Of a DNA stretch of 64,000 nt, positions 7,916 to 17,016 are shown in pieces. The translations under genes were made by a program, and so were the position numbers. The DNA comes from Flavobacteriaceae bacterium UBA3591. GTDB lineage: Bacteria; Bacteroidota; Bacteroidia; Flavobacteriales; Flavobacteriaceae. Each line of letters starts with the position of its first letter. Positions within the stretch are counted from its first letter, which is position 1. The stretch lies in NCBI GenBank assembly GCA_002375695.1, contig DFMO01000006.1:124001-188000 (forward strand), written 5' to 3'. A model generated the notes under the pieces. The model saw only the letters and a program-made list of their open reading frames with translations. It searched no databases and was not told the DNA's origin.

Positions 7916-8611
7916 CTAAACACGGCCAGCAATTCGGTCTTGAGCAAGTTGAAGTACGGTATGAAATTGATCTTCTATATTCATCTCAGAATTGTCAATT
8001 TCAATAGCGTCTATAGCTTTTACTAAGGGAGAATCTTGACGGGTGGTATCTAAATGGTCACGTTCTTGAATGTTTTTCAATACACTGTTATACGTCACAT
8101 TTTCACCACGTTCAATCAATTCTTTATACCTACGTTGTGCCCGTTCTTGAGCCGAAGCGTTCATAAAAATCTTTAATTCGGCATTGGGGAATACCACCGT
8201 GCCTATATCGCGACCATCCATAACAACTCCTTTCTCCTCGCCCATTTGCTGTTGCTGCGACACCAGTTTATGTCTCACTTCGTGAATTGTGGCAATTGGA
8301 CTTACAAATTCTGAAACATTTAAGTTTCTAATAGAATTTTCAACATCTTTTCCGTTTAAAAAAATATGAGCCTTCTTCCAGTTATCGGCTTTTTTAAATT
8401 TTAAATCTATGGATGGCAACGCACTTTTCAGCTCCTTAACATTAAAGTGATCTTTAGAAATGATATCGTTTTCCATTGCAAAGAGGGTGACAGCTCTGTA
8501 CATAGCACCAGTATCTACATATACGTAGCCCAAATAATCTGCCAGTTGCTTTGCCACTGTACTTTTACCTGTCGAGGAATAACCATCTATTGCAATTGTA
8601 ATTTTTCTCAT
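7916..8611 (-). CDS. cmk: Cytidylate kinase
   Basis: 231 residues. It phosphorylates CMP and dCMP to the diphosphates with ATP in pyrimidine salvage. The P-loop reads GYSSTGKST (residues 10-18). The CMP-binding and lid motifs MDGRDIGTVVFPNAELKIF and RAQRRYKEL are complete. The ATG overlaps the porQ stop codon (TAATG on the minus strand), so the two are translationally coupled. The cmk-porQ pair is a recurring gene order in Flavobacteriia. A cytosolic housekeeping enzyme with nothing unusual in it. Confidence 0.97.
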   Translation of the reverse strand: MRKITIAIDGYSSTGKSTVAKQLADYLGYVYVDTGAMYRAVTLFAMENDIISKDHFNVKELKSALPSIDLKFKKADNWKKAHIFLNGKDVENSIRNLNVSEFVSPIATIHEVRHKLVSQQQQMGEEKGVVMDGRDIGTVVFPNAELKIFMNASAQERAQRRYKELIERGENVTYNSVLKNIQERDHLDTTRQDSPLVKAIDAIEIDNSEMNIEDQFHTVLQLAQDRIAGRV

Positions 8612-9630
8612 TACTGAAGATCTATATTAAGTCCGAAAAAGCTCGAAGAAGCCGCAGCGCTGTATTTTGCGTATGAATAACTTAACCGCAGTTTGTTTAA
8701 TTTAATTCCAAAACCCGCACTAAGTCCTGCAAAGGTACGTTTCTCGGCAATTCGCAATTCTTCACCCCGTCTAAAGTTATAACCCAGACGCAAATTAAAT
8801 CCGCTTTCGGGAAACAATTCTATACCAACAATAGCGTGCCGAAAAGTGTTGTCTATAAAGTTGATGTTTTCTTTTTTTACATTTCCTTCCAAATCGGTTT
8901 CTTCTCGCGAAGGATTGGAAAATGCTACATTCCATTGCTGCATATTTTCCAAGGTTAAGTGCCAACGAATAGGCACATTTTGCAAGGTTTGAGAAATACC
9001 AAAAATTAATTCGAAAGGTAAGGGTTCGTAGTCTACGTGGTACGGTGTAAACTGGGTTCCTAAATTTCGAGCCACCCCCGAAATATGCAAATCCCAATCT
9101 TTATAAACATACATAACACCTATGTCTATCGCGCCACCGAGCGACGAATAGTTTTCTAAAGTAGAGGAAATAAGTTTTAAATTTACCCCAATATGAAAAT
9201 TGGTAAATGCAATATTTCTGGCGTGCCCCATTGATAAGGCCACTTCTCCTCCACTAAAACTATTTGTAGGGTTCCCGGCTTCGTCATAACCATCAAACTT
9301 GCCGTAATTAATATAGGTTACGCCAGCGTGTAAAACTTGCGTTCGTCTATCCCATAAATACGCATACGAAGCAGTACCATAGTTAACATCGCCAATATAA
9401 TTTGTATAATTTAATGACAATTGATTATCCATTTCCCAATTAATACTGGCGGGGTTAAATAGCGCTTGGGTGGGGTCATAATCATAATTGGTAATTACTT
9501 TTCCACCAAGAGCAGCCATACGTGGGCTGTTAACCAAATTAAGAAATTGGTAGGTCGACTTACCTCCTACTTGTGCTACGATGAGCTGAGATATAAAAAG
9601 TGAGAAAACTAAGAAAACCTTCTGGGTCAT
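8611..9630 (-). CDS. porQ: Type IX secretion system protein PorQ
   Basis: 339 residues with a signal peptide (cleavage after about residue 19, ...QLIVAQ). The conserved opening STYQFLNLVNSPRMAALGG and the beta-barrel pattern ending in aromatic residues match PorQ, an outer membrane barrel of the PorV/FadL-like superfamily. PorQ works with PorU, PorV and PorZ in the cell-surface attachment complex that processes cargo of the Bacteroidota type IX secretion system. A cargo with a sorting domain is present at 33.2 kb. The rest of the T9SS genes are not in the window. porQ is upstream of and overlaps cmk. Closely related barrels also exist, so the symbol is probable rather than proven. Confidence 0.88.
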   Translation of the reverse strand: MTQKVFLVFSLFISQLIVAQVGGKSTYQFLNLVNSPRMAALGGKVITNYDYDPTQALFNPASINWEMDNQLSLNYTNYIGDVNYGTASYAYLWDRRTQVLHAGVTYINYGKFDGYDEAGNPTNSFSGGEVALSMGHARNIAFTNFHIGVNLKLISSTLENYSSLGGAIDIGVMYVYKDWDLHISGVARNLGTQFTPYHVDYEPLPFELIFGISQTLQNVPIRWHLTLENMQQWNVAFSNPSREETDLEGNVKKENINFIDNTFRHAIVGIELFPESGFNLRLGYNFRRGEELRIAEKRTFAGLSAGFGIKLNKLRLSYSYAKYSAAASSSFFGLNIDLQ

Positions 9631-9774
9631 AGACGCGAGTTACCGTAACTATAATTGAAACGAATGCAAGTATAATTTATTTTCACAAAGCACAGAAACA
9701 TCCCTATCAAATATTTTATTCTATAAAATTACTACAACCGAAAATTTCTGTACTACACAAAAGTTTAAATAAAA

Positions 9775-9817
9775 AAGGATTAAAGTGTAAATGCAACGCA
9801 AATATACTTTAATCCTT
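9775..9817 (-). terminator. Terminator of lon
   Basis: A 12-bp inverted repeat (AAGGATTAAAGT at 9775-9786, ACTTTAATCCTT at 9806-9817) is followed on the minus strand by a run of T. It lies 22 bases after the lon stop codon. Confidence 0.75.
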
Positions 9818-9838
9818 AATTCTTAATTAAAATTTGTT

Positions 9839-12289
9839 TTATAGTTTTTTAGCGTTTTTCACTTTTTGATTGGTTAACGCCAAATTAATAACATCGCTCA
9901 TATCTTTTACATAATGAAAAGTAAGTCCTTTAAGGTACTCTGGTTTAATTTCATCAACGTCGCGTTTGTTGTCTTCGCAAAGTAAAATTTCTTTAATACG
10001 CGCGCGTTTTGCAGCAAGAATTTTTTCTTTAATTCCACCTACAGGTAACACCTTACCACGTAAGGTAATTTCGCCCGTCATTGCTAACGATTTTTTAACT
10101 TTTCGTTGTGTGAAAAGAGAAACTAATGAGGTTAGCATTGTAATTCCTGCACTTGGACCATCTTTAGGTGTAGCGCCTTCTGGCACGTGAATATGAACAT
10201 TATATTTGTCGAAAATCTCTGGATTAATGTTTAATAATTCGGCATTAGATTTAATATATTCCAACGCTATTGTAGCCGATTCTTTCATCACTTTTCCAAG
10301 ATTTCCGGTCATATTTAATGCTCCTTTTCCTTTAGAAAGTGTAGACTCGATAAAAAGTATATCGCCCCCAACACGGGTCCACGCCAACCCAGTTACAACT
10401 CCAGCTACGTCGTTGTTTTCATACTTATCACGTTCCATTTTTGGAGCGCCTAAAACTTCAACAATTGTTTCATTTGATACTTTAACATCGTAATCTTCTT
10501 CCATTGCAATTTTCATGGCTGCATATCGAACCATTTTTGCAATCTGTTTTTCGAGTCCACGTACACCACTTTCGCGCGTATAGCCTTCCACAATTTTTTC
10601 TAATTGCGGTTTTGCAATTTTAAGGGCTTTATCATCTATACCGTGTTCTTTTAATTGTTTAGGCAATAAATGACGTTTTGCTATTTCTACCTTTTCTTCA
10701 ATAGTATAACCGGTAACGTTAATAATTTCCATTCTATCTTTTAGGGCAGGCTGAATGGTACTTAAACTGTTTGAAGTTGCAATAAACATAACTTTTGAAA
10801 GGTCATAACCCAACTCTAAAAAGTTATCGTAAAACGCATTGTTTTGTTCAGGATCTAAAACTTCGAGCATCGCCGAAGAAGGATCTCCTTGATTACTCGC
10901 CGAAATTTTATCAATTTCATCTAAAACAAAAACCGGGTTACTAGTTTCGGCTTTTTTAATACTTTGAACAATACGCCCTGGCATTGCACCAATATAGGTT
11001 TTTCGGTGTCCGCGGATTTCGGCTTCATCGCGAAGTCCACCCAAACTCATACGCACGTACTTTCTTCCTAAAGCTTCGGCAATAGACTTTCCTAACGAAG
11101 TTTTTCCTACTCCTGGAGGTCCGTATAGACAAAGAATTGGCGATTTCATATCATTTCGTAATTTGAGTACTGCCAAATATTCGATGATACGTTTTTTAAC
11201 ATCGTCTAAGCCGTAGTGGTCGCGGTCTAAAATTTTTCGAGCGCGTTTTAAATCAAATCTATCTTTACTGTATTCATTCCACGGTAGATCTAATAATAAA
11301 TCTAAATAATTACGCTGAATACTAAATTCGGCAACCTGCGGATTCATACGTTGCATTTTTGAAATTTCTTTCTGAAAATGCTTTTCAACCTCTTCGCTCC
11401 AATTTTTAGATTTTGCACGCTCGCGCATTTCTTCAATTTCTTCTTCCATTGAAGAACCGCCCAATTCTTGCTGGATGGTTTTCATTTGTTGTTGAAGAAA
11501 ATACTCTCGCTGTTGTTGGTTGATATCACTTTGTACTTTACTCTGAATATCATTTCGCAACGATAGTTTCTGAATTTCCATATTCATATACCGAAGCGTT
11601 TCAAGCGCTCTTTCTTTTAGATCGTTTATTTCTAAAAGGGCTTGTTTTTCTTCAACTTCAATACTTAAATTAGAAGAAACAAAATTGATAAGGAAACTAG
11701 AACTTTCAATATTTTTAATAGCAAAAGCAGCCTCTGAAGGTATGTTTGGACTCTCCTTTATAATTCTAAGTGCCATTTCTTTTATAGAATCTATAATGGC
11801 TTTAAATTCCTCGCTTTCCATTGCAGGTCTTGCTTCGGCAACCTCTCTAATAGTTGCCGTCATATAAGGATCGGTAGTTAATACTTCGGAAACTTCAAAT
11901 CGTTTTTTTCCTTGAATAATTACCGTTGTATTGCCATCGGGCATCTTTAAAACCCGTAAAATTTGTGCTACAGTTCCAATGGTATTAATATCGTTTATTC
12001 CGGGCTCTTCTTTATCTTCATCTTTTTGAGAAACTACGCCAATAACTTTATTGCCTTTATTAGTTTCATTGATAAGTTTAATAGATTTATCGCGACCTGC
12101 CGTAATAGGAATTACAACTCCCGGGAATAACACCGTATTTCGCAAGGGTAAAATAGGAAGAATCTCCGGAAGATCTTCTTTGTGCATTGCATCTTCGTCT
12201 TCGGCAGACATAAGTGGAATAAACTCTGCATCACCTTTTAAATCCTGAAATGACAACTTGTCTAATAATGTTAGTTTTGAATTGCTCAT
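9839..12289 (-). CDS. lon: ATP-dependent protease La (Lon)
   Basis: 816 residues from the ATG at 12289 (MSNSKLTLLD...). An in-frame ATG 9 codons further upstream, at 12316, overlaps an inverted repeat and is less likely. Domains in order are the N-terminal LON substrate-binding domain (about 40-240), a coiled coil, the AAA+ module with Walker A GPPGVGKTS and Walker B VFVLDEIDK, and the C-terminal serine protease domain. That domain has Ser in the KDGPSAGITM motif and Lys in the VLPVGGIKEK segment, forming the Ser-Lys dyad. Lon degrades misfolded and regulatory proteins in the cytosol as a hexamer. It has its own terminator and probably its own promoter, with an inverted repeat in its leader. 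Confidence 0.97.
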   Translation of the reverse strand: MSNSKLTLLDKLSFQDLKGDAEFIPLMSAEDEDAMHKEDLPEILPILPLRNTVLFPGVVIPITAGRDKSIKLINETNKGNKVIGVVSQKDEDKEEPGINDINTIGTVAQILRVLKMPDGNTTVIIQGKKRFEVSEVLTTDPYMTATIREVAEARPAMESEEFKAIIDSIKEMALRIIKESPNIPSEAAFAIKNIESSSFLINFVSSNLSIEVEEKQALLEINDLKERALETLRYMNMEIQKLSLRNDIQSKVQSDINQQQREYFLQQQMKTIQQELGGSSMEEEIEEMRERAKSKNWSEEVEKHFQKEISKMQRMNPQVAEFSIQRNYLDLLLDLPWNEYSKDRFDLKRARKILDRDHYGLDDVKKRIIEYLAVLKLRNDMKSPILCLYGPPGVGKTSLGKSIAEALGRKYVRMSLGGLRDEAEIRGHRKTYIGAMPGRIVQSIKKAETSNPVFVLDEIDKISASNQGDPSSAMLEVLDPEQNNAFYDNFLELGYDLSKVMFIATSNSLSTIQPALKDRMEIINVTGYTIEEKVEIAKRHLLPKQLKEHGIDDKALKIAKPQLEKIVEGYTRESGVRGLEKQIAKMVRYAAMKIAMEEDYDVKVSNETIVEVLGAPKMERDKYENNDVAGVVTGLAWTRVGGDILFIESTLSKGKGALNMTGNLGKVMKESATIALEYIKSNAELLNINPEIFDKYNVHIHVPEGATPKDGPSAGITMLTSLVSLFTQRKVKKSLAMTGEITLRGKVLPVGGIKEKILAAKRARIKEILLCEDNKRDVDEIKPEYLKGLTFHYVKDMSDVINLALTNQKVKNAKKL

Positions 12290-12302
12290 ATATTTTTTTA
12301 AG

Positions 12303-12334
12303 ACATTGTGTCGCATTTATTACATACACAATGT
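12303..12334. promoter_or_regulatory. Inverted repeat in the lon leader
   Basis: ACATTGTGT (12303-12311) and ACACAATGT (12326-12334) are exact inverted copies separated by 14 bases, 14 bases before the lon ATG. It may be an operator for a dimeric repressor or a leader hairpin. It is not the CIRCE element bound by HrcA. Confidence 0.4.
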
Positions 12335-12515
12335 TGAATTTTTTTAGTTTTAAGTTAAATTTGATTGAAGTACCTTGATTTACACGGGGTTTTCAATACC
12401 GCAATAATATAATTCAAGAGTTGTGCCAGTTCAATTTTATAGTGCTTATAAAATGATAGCTATATATTTTAAGAAATTACTTTTTCTATTTTGTAGTGAA
12501 TAGTAGTAAAATAAG

Positions 12516-12548
12516 AGGGTCGTATTTAGTTGCTCTAAATACGACCCT
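12516..12548 (-). terminator. Strong terminator of the three-domain lipoprotein gene
   Basis: A perfect 14-bp stem (12516-12529 with 12535-12548, AGGGTCGTATTTAG and its complement) with a five-base loop, 21 bases after the stop codon. The flanks are T-rich on the minus strand and A/T-rich on the plus strand, so it could also work in the other direction. Confidence 0.75.
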
Positions 12549-12569
12549 AAAATTAATTTATACTATTAA

Positions 12570-13976
12570 TTATGGAAGCACAGCTAAAAACTCGCCACTA
12601 GAAATTTGATAAACTGTAGGGTCTTGCCCCGTAGCATCAACTGCTGTAAAGTTAAAAGTACCTTCAATTATTCCATTATTAAAATCGTAATTAGTAATAA
12701 TTAGCGTTCCTGGATTTGATACATATGAAATAGATGTTCCAAAAATCGGGGTGTAACTACCTACAATTTCATTTCCTTCAACAACTTCGGTAGTCATTTC
12801 GTGAGAACCTTCGGTTATTGTAGCCGGAAATGTTAAAACCATTTCTTGATCGTCTAACATAGTAGTAATTGTAATGGTTGGGTATTGGTTAAAAACATCG
12901 GTAGATACTACAATATCGGTTGGTTCGTAAGCTGCGCTATCAACATTTGCTCTAAAATAATTAGTAGCTCCTGGCACACCCTCAAAATAAATTACAAGAC
13001 TCCCATCTGTAACTTCTACAGTATCTTGCGATTGATTTAGCGGATCTGTACCGGTAAATGAAAAGGTTGCTTCAAGTATACCTTCTTCCAAATCAAATTC
13101 GGTAATTGTAATAGTACCTGGATTAGAGGTTAAATTTTCACCTCCCATCCCATCGTTGTATAATGCAATAAGATTAGTTCCGTCAGAAATTTGAACCATA
13201 TTGTGAGTTCCCACACCTAAAGACCGTGGAATATCGATACGCAAACTTTCACCAGCACCATTTTTTGCCTCAATATTAATCATGTGTACATCACCTACCA
13301 TAGGCTCATAAACTCGCAAACTATCTGCAATAAAGTCAAAGCCATCTACTTTTGCAAAAAACTCGTTATTTGGATTTGTGTTTCCGTTTCCGTCGCCACC
13401 ACCAGTGCCAGTTTCGTCAAGTTCAAAAGGAATTTCATTAAAAGCACCACTAGTAACAGATACTTGTTCTAAAACGGGATCGCCGTTATTGTCTAAAATA
13501 GGGTTCCCGTCGCCATCTAACTTCGCTCTCATTCCAACAAAACTAAATGTTCCAGTAACCGTTTGAGCAGTTAAGTCTAAAACATCTATGTTTAGCAATC
13601 CATAACCTGCTAAAGAATCTGCAGAGGTATATGGCTGTAAATTTGACGAACCGTCGTAATATTTAGCAATGTTGTTATTTGAGTAGGTATATGACAAATC
13701 AAAAGATCCTACACCTGCATTTGAAGCGAAAAGCGAAATACTTTCACCACCACTTTTAGCGCCCGTAATCATCAATCTATTATCTTCGGAGAGGGTTGCC
13801 GAAACACTAGTTGCAATATAATCTTCACCTTCAATTAACGCTCTAAACTGACCTTCTTCGGCAGTATTTTGCTCTTCTTCAACAAACTCACCTGTAAGGG
13901 GTTCGGTGTTACAAGACAAGAATTGAAAGGCAATAAAGGCTAAAAATACTCCCTTCAATAAATTCATTTTTTTCAT
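12570..13976 (-). CDS. Lipoprotein with three DUF6252-like domains
   Basis: 468 residues. The signal ends FQFLSC, with the lipidated Cys at residue 22. The mature protein carries three similar beta-rich units (about residues 40-185, 205-330 and 335-468). Each begins with a phrase like FRALIEGEDYIATS, FFAKVDGFDFIADS or FRANVDSAAYEPTD and ends with a GTFSF/ATFSF strand followed by a gly/ser turn. This matches the DUF6252 type of flavobacterial lipoproteins. Asp/Gly-rich loops between domains 1 and 2 (residues about 155-170) look like calcium-binding turns. The function is unknown; a surface or periplasmic location is expected. It stands alone, with its own terminator. Confidence 0.7.
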   Translation of the reverse strand: MKKMNLLKGVFLAFIAFQFLSCNTEPLTGEFVEEEQNTAEEGQFRALIEGEDYIATSVSATLSEDNRLMITGAKSGGESISLFASNAGVGSFDLSYTYSNNNIAKYYDGSSNLQPYTSADSLAGYGLLNIDVLDLTAQTVTGTFSFVGMRAKLDGDGNPILDNNGDPVLEQVSVTSGAFNEIPFELDETGTGGGDGNGNTNPNNEFFAKVDGFDFIADSLRVYEPMVGDVHMINIEAKNGAGESLRIDIPRSLGVGTHNMVQISDGTNLIALYNDGMGGENLTSNPGTITITEFDLEEGILEATFSFTGTDPLNQSQDTVEVTDGSLVIYFEGVPGATNYFRANVDSAAYEPTDIVVSTDVFNQYPTITITTMLDDQEMVLTFPATITEGSHEMTTEVVEGNEIVGSYTPIFGTSISYVSNPGTLIITNYDFNNGIIEGTFNFTAVDATGQDPTVYQISSGEFLAVLP

Positions 13977-14027
13977 AAATTAAGTTGTTTGATGTAGGTA
14001 ATAAACGCAAACTTAAACAAAAATTGT

Positions 14028-15347
14028 TTAACGTTTTTTATTTCTTGGCACTCTTAATAATAAAAATACACCAGTTATAAAAAATAATACTAAAAACAAT
14101 ATAGCATTGCGCATACTTCCGGTTATTTGGTCAATAAATCCATAAATAAGCATTCCTATTACAATTCCAATCTTTTCGGCTACATCGTAAAAACTGAAAT
14201 ACGAAGTAGTGTCCTTTGTTGCTGGCAAAAACTTGGAATAAGTTGAGCGAGAGAGCGATTGAATGCCCCCCATAATTAATCCTACAATTCCGGCAGTTAT
14301 ATAAAATTGTATGGGCGCAGTTATAAAAAAAGCTACTATACATATAACAACCCATAAAATATTTATTCCCACTAAAACCTTAATATTTCCAAATTTGGCC
14401 GATGCTCGAGACGTTAAAATTGCACCACCCACCGCTACTAATTGAATTATTAGAATACTAATAATTAACCCCATGGTTTTGGCATTATTACTACTCCATC
14501 CTATTTCTTGTTCGCCAAAATATGTGGCTACAAGCATTACAGTTTGAACGGCCATGCTATACACAAAAAAGGCAGCCAAATAACGTTTTAATTGTTTATT
14601 TTCAGAAAGTGAAATATAAACACCTCTAAGTTCTTTAAAACCATTAAATATAATTTTAGTGCTTACTTTTTTACCGCTTTTATTTCCTTTTGGTAGATAA
14701 TAGAATGAATATTGACTAAAGAGAATCCACCATATGCCAACGGTTACAAAAGACCAACGCATGGCTTGAATACTTGCAGCCCCTCCTGCTCCAAACCCAA
14801 AAACTTCGGGAAACATAACCATTCCCAAATTTATTAGCAGCAAAATAACACTGCCAATATATCCCAGTGAATATCCTTTTGCACTTACCCTGTCTTGCTG
14901 TTCGTGAAATGCCACATCGGGTAAGTAAGAGTTGTAAAAAACCAAACTCCCCCAAAAGCCAACAAGACCACCAAAATACATCAACAGACTTATATAAATA
15001 TTTTCAAGGCTGAAAAAATAAAGGCCCATACAAGAAAACGAGCCCAAGTAACAGAAAAACTTCATAAAATTTTTCTTATTTCCGACGTAATCTGCAATGC
15101 CCGAAAGTATTGGTGAAATAATGGCTACCATTAAAAATGCGGCAGCCGTTGTATAACTAATTAAAGGAGTGCTTCTAATACTTCCCCCAAATAAAGTAAC
15201 AGTAGTAATATTGGCCGATTTGAATAGTGCTTGGTAAAATATAGGGAATATCGCCGAGGCAATAACTAAACTATAAACCGAATTTGCCCAATCGTAAAAA
15301 GCCCAAGCATTGAGCAGTTTTTTACTTCCTTTTATAAGATTTGGCAT
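14028..15347 (-). CDS. MFS transporter, UMF1 (Atg22-like) family
   Basis: 439 residues with about 11-12 predicted membrane helices across the whole length. The N-terminal LLNAWAFYDWANSVYSLVIASAIFP segment is the clear signature of the UMF1 family of major facilitator proteins. A GYIGSVILL helix, the AKTMGLIISILIIQ region and a GGIQSLSRSTYSKFLP cytoplasmic loop are also typical. Eukaryotic relatives (Atg22) export amino acids from the vacuole. The bacterial substrates are unknown. The gene is monocistronic in appearance, followed downstream by the lipoprotein gene and preceded by the terminator of the M48 gene. Confidence 0.92.
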   Translation of the reverse strand: MPNLIKGSKKLLNAWAFYDWANSVYSLVIASAIFPIFYQALFKSANITTVTLFGGSIRSTPLISYTTAAAFLMVAIISPILSGIADYVGNKKNFMKFFCYLGSFSCMGLYFFSLENIYISLLMYFGGLVGFWGSLVFYNSYLPDVAFHEQQDRVSAKGYSLGYIGSVILLLINLGMVMFPEVFGFGAGGAASIQAMRWSFVTVGIWWILFSQYSFYYLPKGNKSGKKVSTKIIFNGFKELRGVYISLSENKQLKRYLAAFFVYSMAVQTVMLVATYFGEQEIGWSSNNAKTMGLIISILIIQLVAVGGAILTSRASAKFGNIKVLVGINILWVVICIVAFFITAPIQFYITAGIVGLIMGGIQSLSRSTYSKFLPATKDTTSYFSFYDVAEKIGIVIGMLIYGFIDQITGSMRNAILFLVLFFITGVFLLLRVPRNKKR

Positions 15348-15383
15348 GGTGGGCTAAAATTTTAAGGTCACTAAACTAATAAA

Positions 15384-15408
15384 AAAATCCTGCGATAGGC
15401 AGGATTTT
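15384..15408 (-). terminator. Terminator of the M48 peptidase gene
   Basis: A 10-bp stem, AAAATCCTGC / GCAGGATTTT, with a five-base loop, A-tract on one side and T-tract on the other, so it is bidirectional in form. It lies between the M48 gene stop and the MFS start. Confidence 0.85.
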
Positions 15409-15435
15409 ATTTTATGAACTAAAAAAATTTAAAAC

Positions 15436-16254
15436 CTATCTTTTAAAATTGGTTACACCAAACTTGGCAGCTTCAGCTTTTGCAGAAGGTACCCACGATT
15501 TAATATTTTGAATTCTAGTTGAACTAGATGGGTGGGTACTTAAAAATTCTGGCGGTGCTCCTTGTTGTTGAGCTTGCATACGTTGCCATAATTCTGCCGC
15601 CACCGCAGGTTCGTAGCCAGCTATAGCCATTAAAATAAGCCCAATGTGGTCTGCTTCGGTTTCATGAGACCTGCTAAAGGGCAACATTACTCCCAAATTT
15701 GAGCCTAAACCATATGCAGTATTAAAAATTTGTTGATTCTCTGGATTATCGGCCAAAGCAATATTTCCGGCTACAGCACCAATTTGTTGTAATTGCGCCG
15801 CACTCATACGTTGTTGTCCGTGATTTGCCAATGCGTGCGCCACCTCGTGCCCCATAACTGCGGCAAGACCTGCTTCATTTTGTGTAATAGGCAGAATACC
15901 GGTGTAAATTACAACCTTTCCTCCTGGCATAGCCCAAGCGTTTTTATCTTCACTTGCAATTAAATTGTATTCCCAACGATAATCGGTTAAATAGCCTGCA
16001 TAGCCATTGGCATTTAAATAACGCTCGGCAGCTGCGGCAATCTTATTACCAACATTTTTAACCATTCTAGATTCTGAAGTATTTTTAACTACGTCGTGCT
16101 CTGCTAAAAATTGATTGTATTGCTGAAATGCCATTGGCAATATTTGCGAATTTGGAACCAATGCCAGCGTTTGTTTCCCCGTAAAGGGATTGGTACTACA
16201 AGCAACAATAAGCATTCCTACAAATAGAATTATAAGCGATTTTTTCAATTTCAT
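15436..16254 (-). CDS. M48 family zinc metallopeptidase, lipoprotein
   Basis: 272 residues. The signal ends MLIVACS, with lipidated Cys19. The zinc motif HEVAH has His136, Glu137 (catalytic) and His140. The third ligand region is in SHETEAD (about 197-202). This is the single-domain, Ste24/BepA/LoiP-like type: the enzyme degrades or refolds misassembled envelope proteins from the periplasmic face of a membrane. It lacks the TPR region of BepA. The final 60 residues include FLSTHPSSSTRIQNI, the usual M48 ending. It has its own terminator and faces a divergent lipoprotein gene. Confidence 0.92.
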   Translation of the reverse strand: MKLKKSLIILFVGMLIVACSTNPFTGKQTLALVPNSQILPMAFQQYNQFLAEHDVVKNTSESRMVKNVGNKIAAAAERYLNANGYAGYLTDYRWEYNLIASEDKNAWAMPGGKVVIYTGILPITQNEAGLAAVMGHEVAHALANHGQQRMSAAQLQQIGAVAGNIALADNPENQQIFNTAYGLGSNLGVMLPFSRSHETEADHIGLILMAIAGYEPAVAAELWQRMQAQQQGAPPEFLSTHPSSSTRIQNIKSWVPSAKAEAAKFGVTNFKR

Positions 16255-16481
16255 AATGTTGATTTTTGTTCTTAAGTAGTTAAAATTAGAAATATATAAT
16301 TTAGTATTCTCCCAAAATTATTTTAAAATTATCATCGACGTTTTATTTTTCAACTATTATTCCAAAATTTTAAACATTACATTTTCTTTAATACAAAACC
16401 CCGTAATTAACTGCTAAATTTATAGCTTTCAAATTGTGGAATGACTTTTGAATACTCTACGTATAATTTAAAAATTTTATT

Positions 16482-17015
16482 ATGAAAAACATATTTCTCT
16501 TATTGGCAATAACCACTTCAATTTTCTTTACAGCTTGTGAAGGCGACCCAGGACCTCCGGGACAGGATGGCGGCTTAGTGTACGCTCAAGTATTTGAAGT
16601 AGACGTAAATAGCTACCAGTACGATCCATCAAATAACACGCTGTATTCTTCATTTTATAACTACCCTTTTACAGTATATGAAAGTGATGTTGTTTTAGCG
16701 TATCGATACGAAGGGCAAGACGATATTGGCAATGGCGAAACTGCCGATATTTGGACCCAATTGCCTCAAAACATTTTTTACAACGATGGTACGGGCGATT
16801 TTTTCCAATACAACTTTAACAACACATTTGTTGATATTCAATTTACAATTGAAGGAAATTTCGATTTAACTAATATCGATCCAATTCACGATACAAATCA
16901 AATATTTAGAGTTGCCGTAGTACCTGCTGAATTTGCAAAAACAAATCCGTCTATGGACGAATTATTAGAAGTAATGCAAGCAGATGGTTCGCAAATTGAA
17001 AAAATAGAACTGTAA
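16482..17015 (+). CDS. Lipoprotein with short collagen-like stretch
   Basis: 177 residues. The signal ends IFFTAC (lipidated Cys at about 19) and is followed directly by GDPGPPGQDG, a short Gly-x-y stretch that probably acts as a tether. The rest is a beta-rich, Asp/Asn-rich domain (QVFEVDVNSYQYD, then QFTIEGNFDLTNI) with no recognised motif. It ends one base before the MsrB lipoprotein gene, so the two are almost certainly co-transcribed and both are exported. Its role is unknown. The collagen-like part is too short to form a stable triple helix alone. Confidence 0.7.
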   Translation: MKNIFLLLAITTSIFFTACEGDPGPPGQDGGLVYAQVFEVDVNSYQYDPSNNTLYSSFYNYPFTVYESDVVLAYRYEGQDDIGNGETADIWTQLPQNIFYNDGTGDFFQYNFNNTFVDIQFTIEGNFDLTNIDPIHDTNQIFRVAVVPAEFAKTNPSMDELLEVMQADGSQIEKIEL

Positions 17016-17016
17016 T

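Noticed and set aside
12340..12440. A sigma-32-like heat shock promoter for lon (CTTGAA and CCCCGTGT on the minus strand)
   Set aside because: The spacing between the two parts is about 23 bases instead of the usual 11 to 15, and Bacteroidota generally lack RpoH. Chance similarity is more likely.
16482..17015. A true collagen-like protein
   Set aside because: Only three or so Gly-x-y triplets follow the lipid Cys, too few for a stable triple helix.
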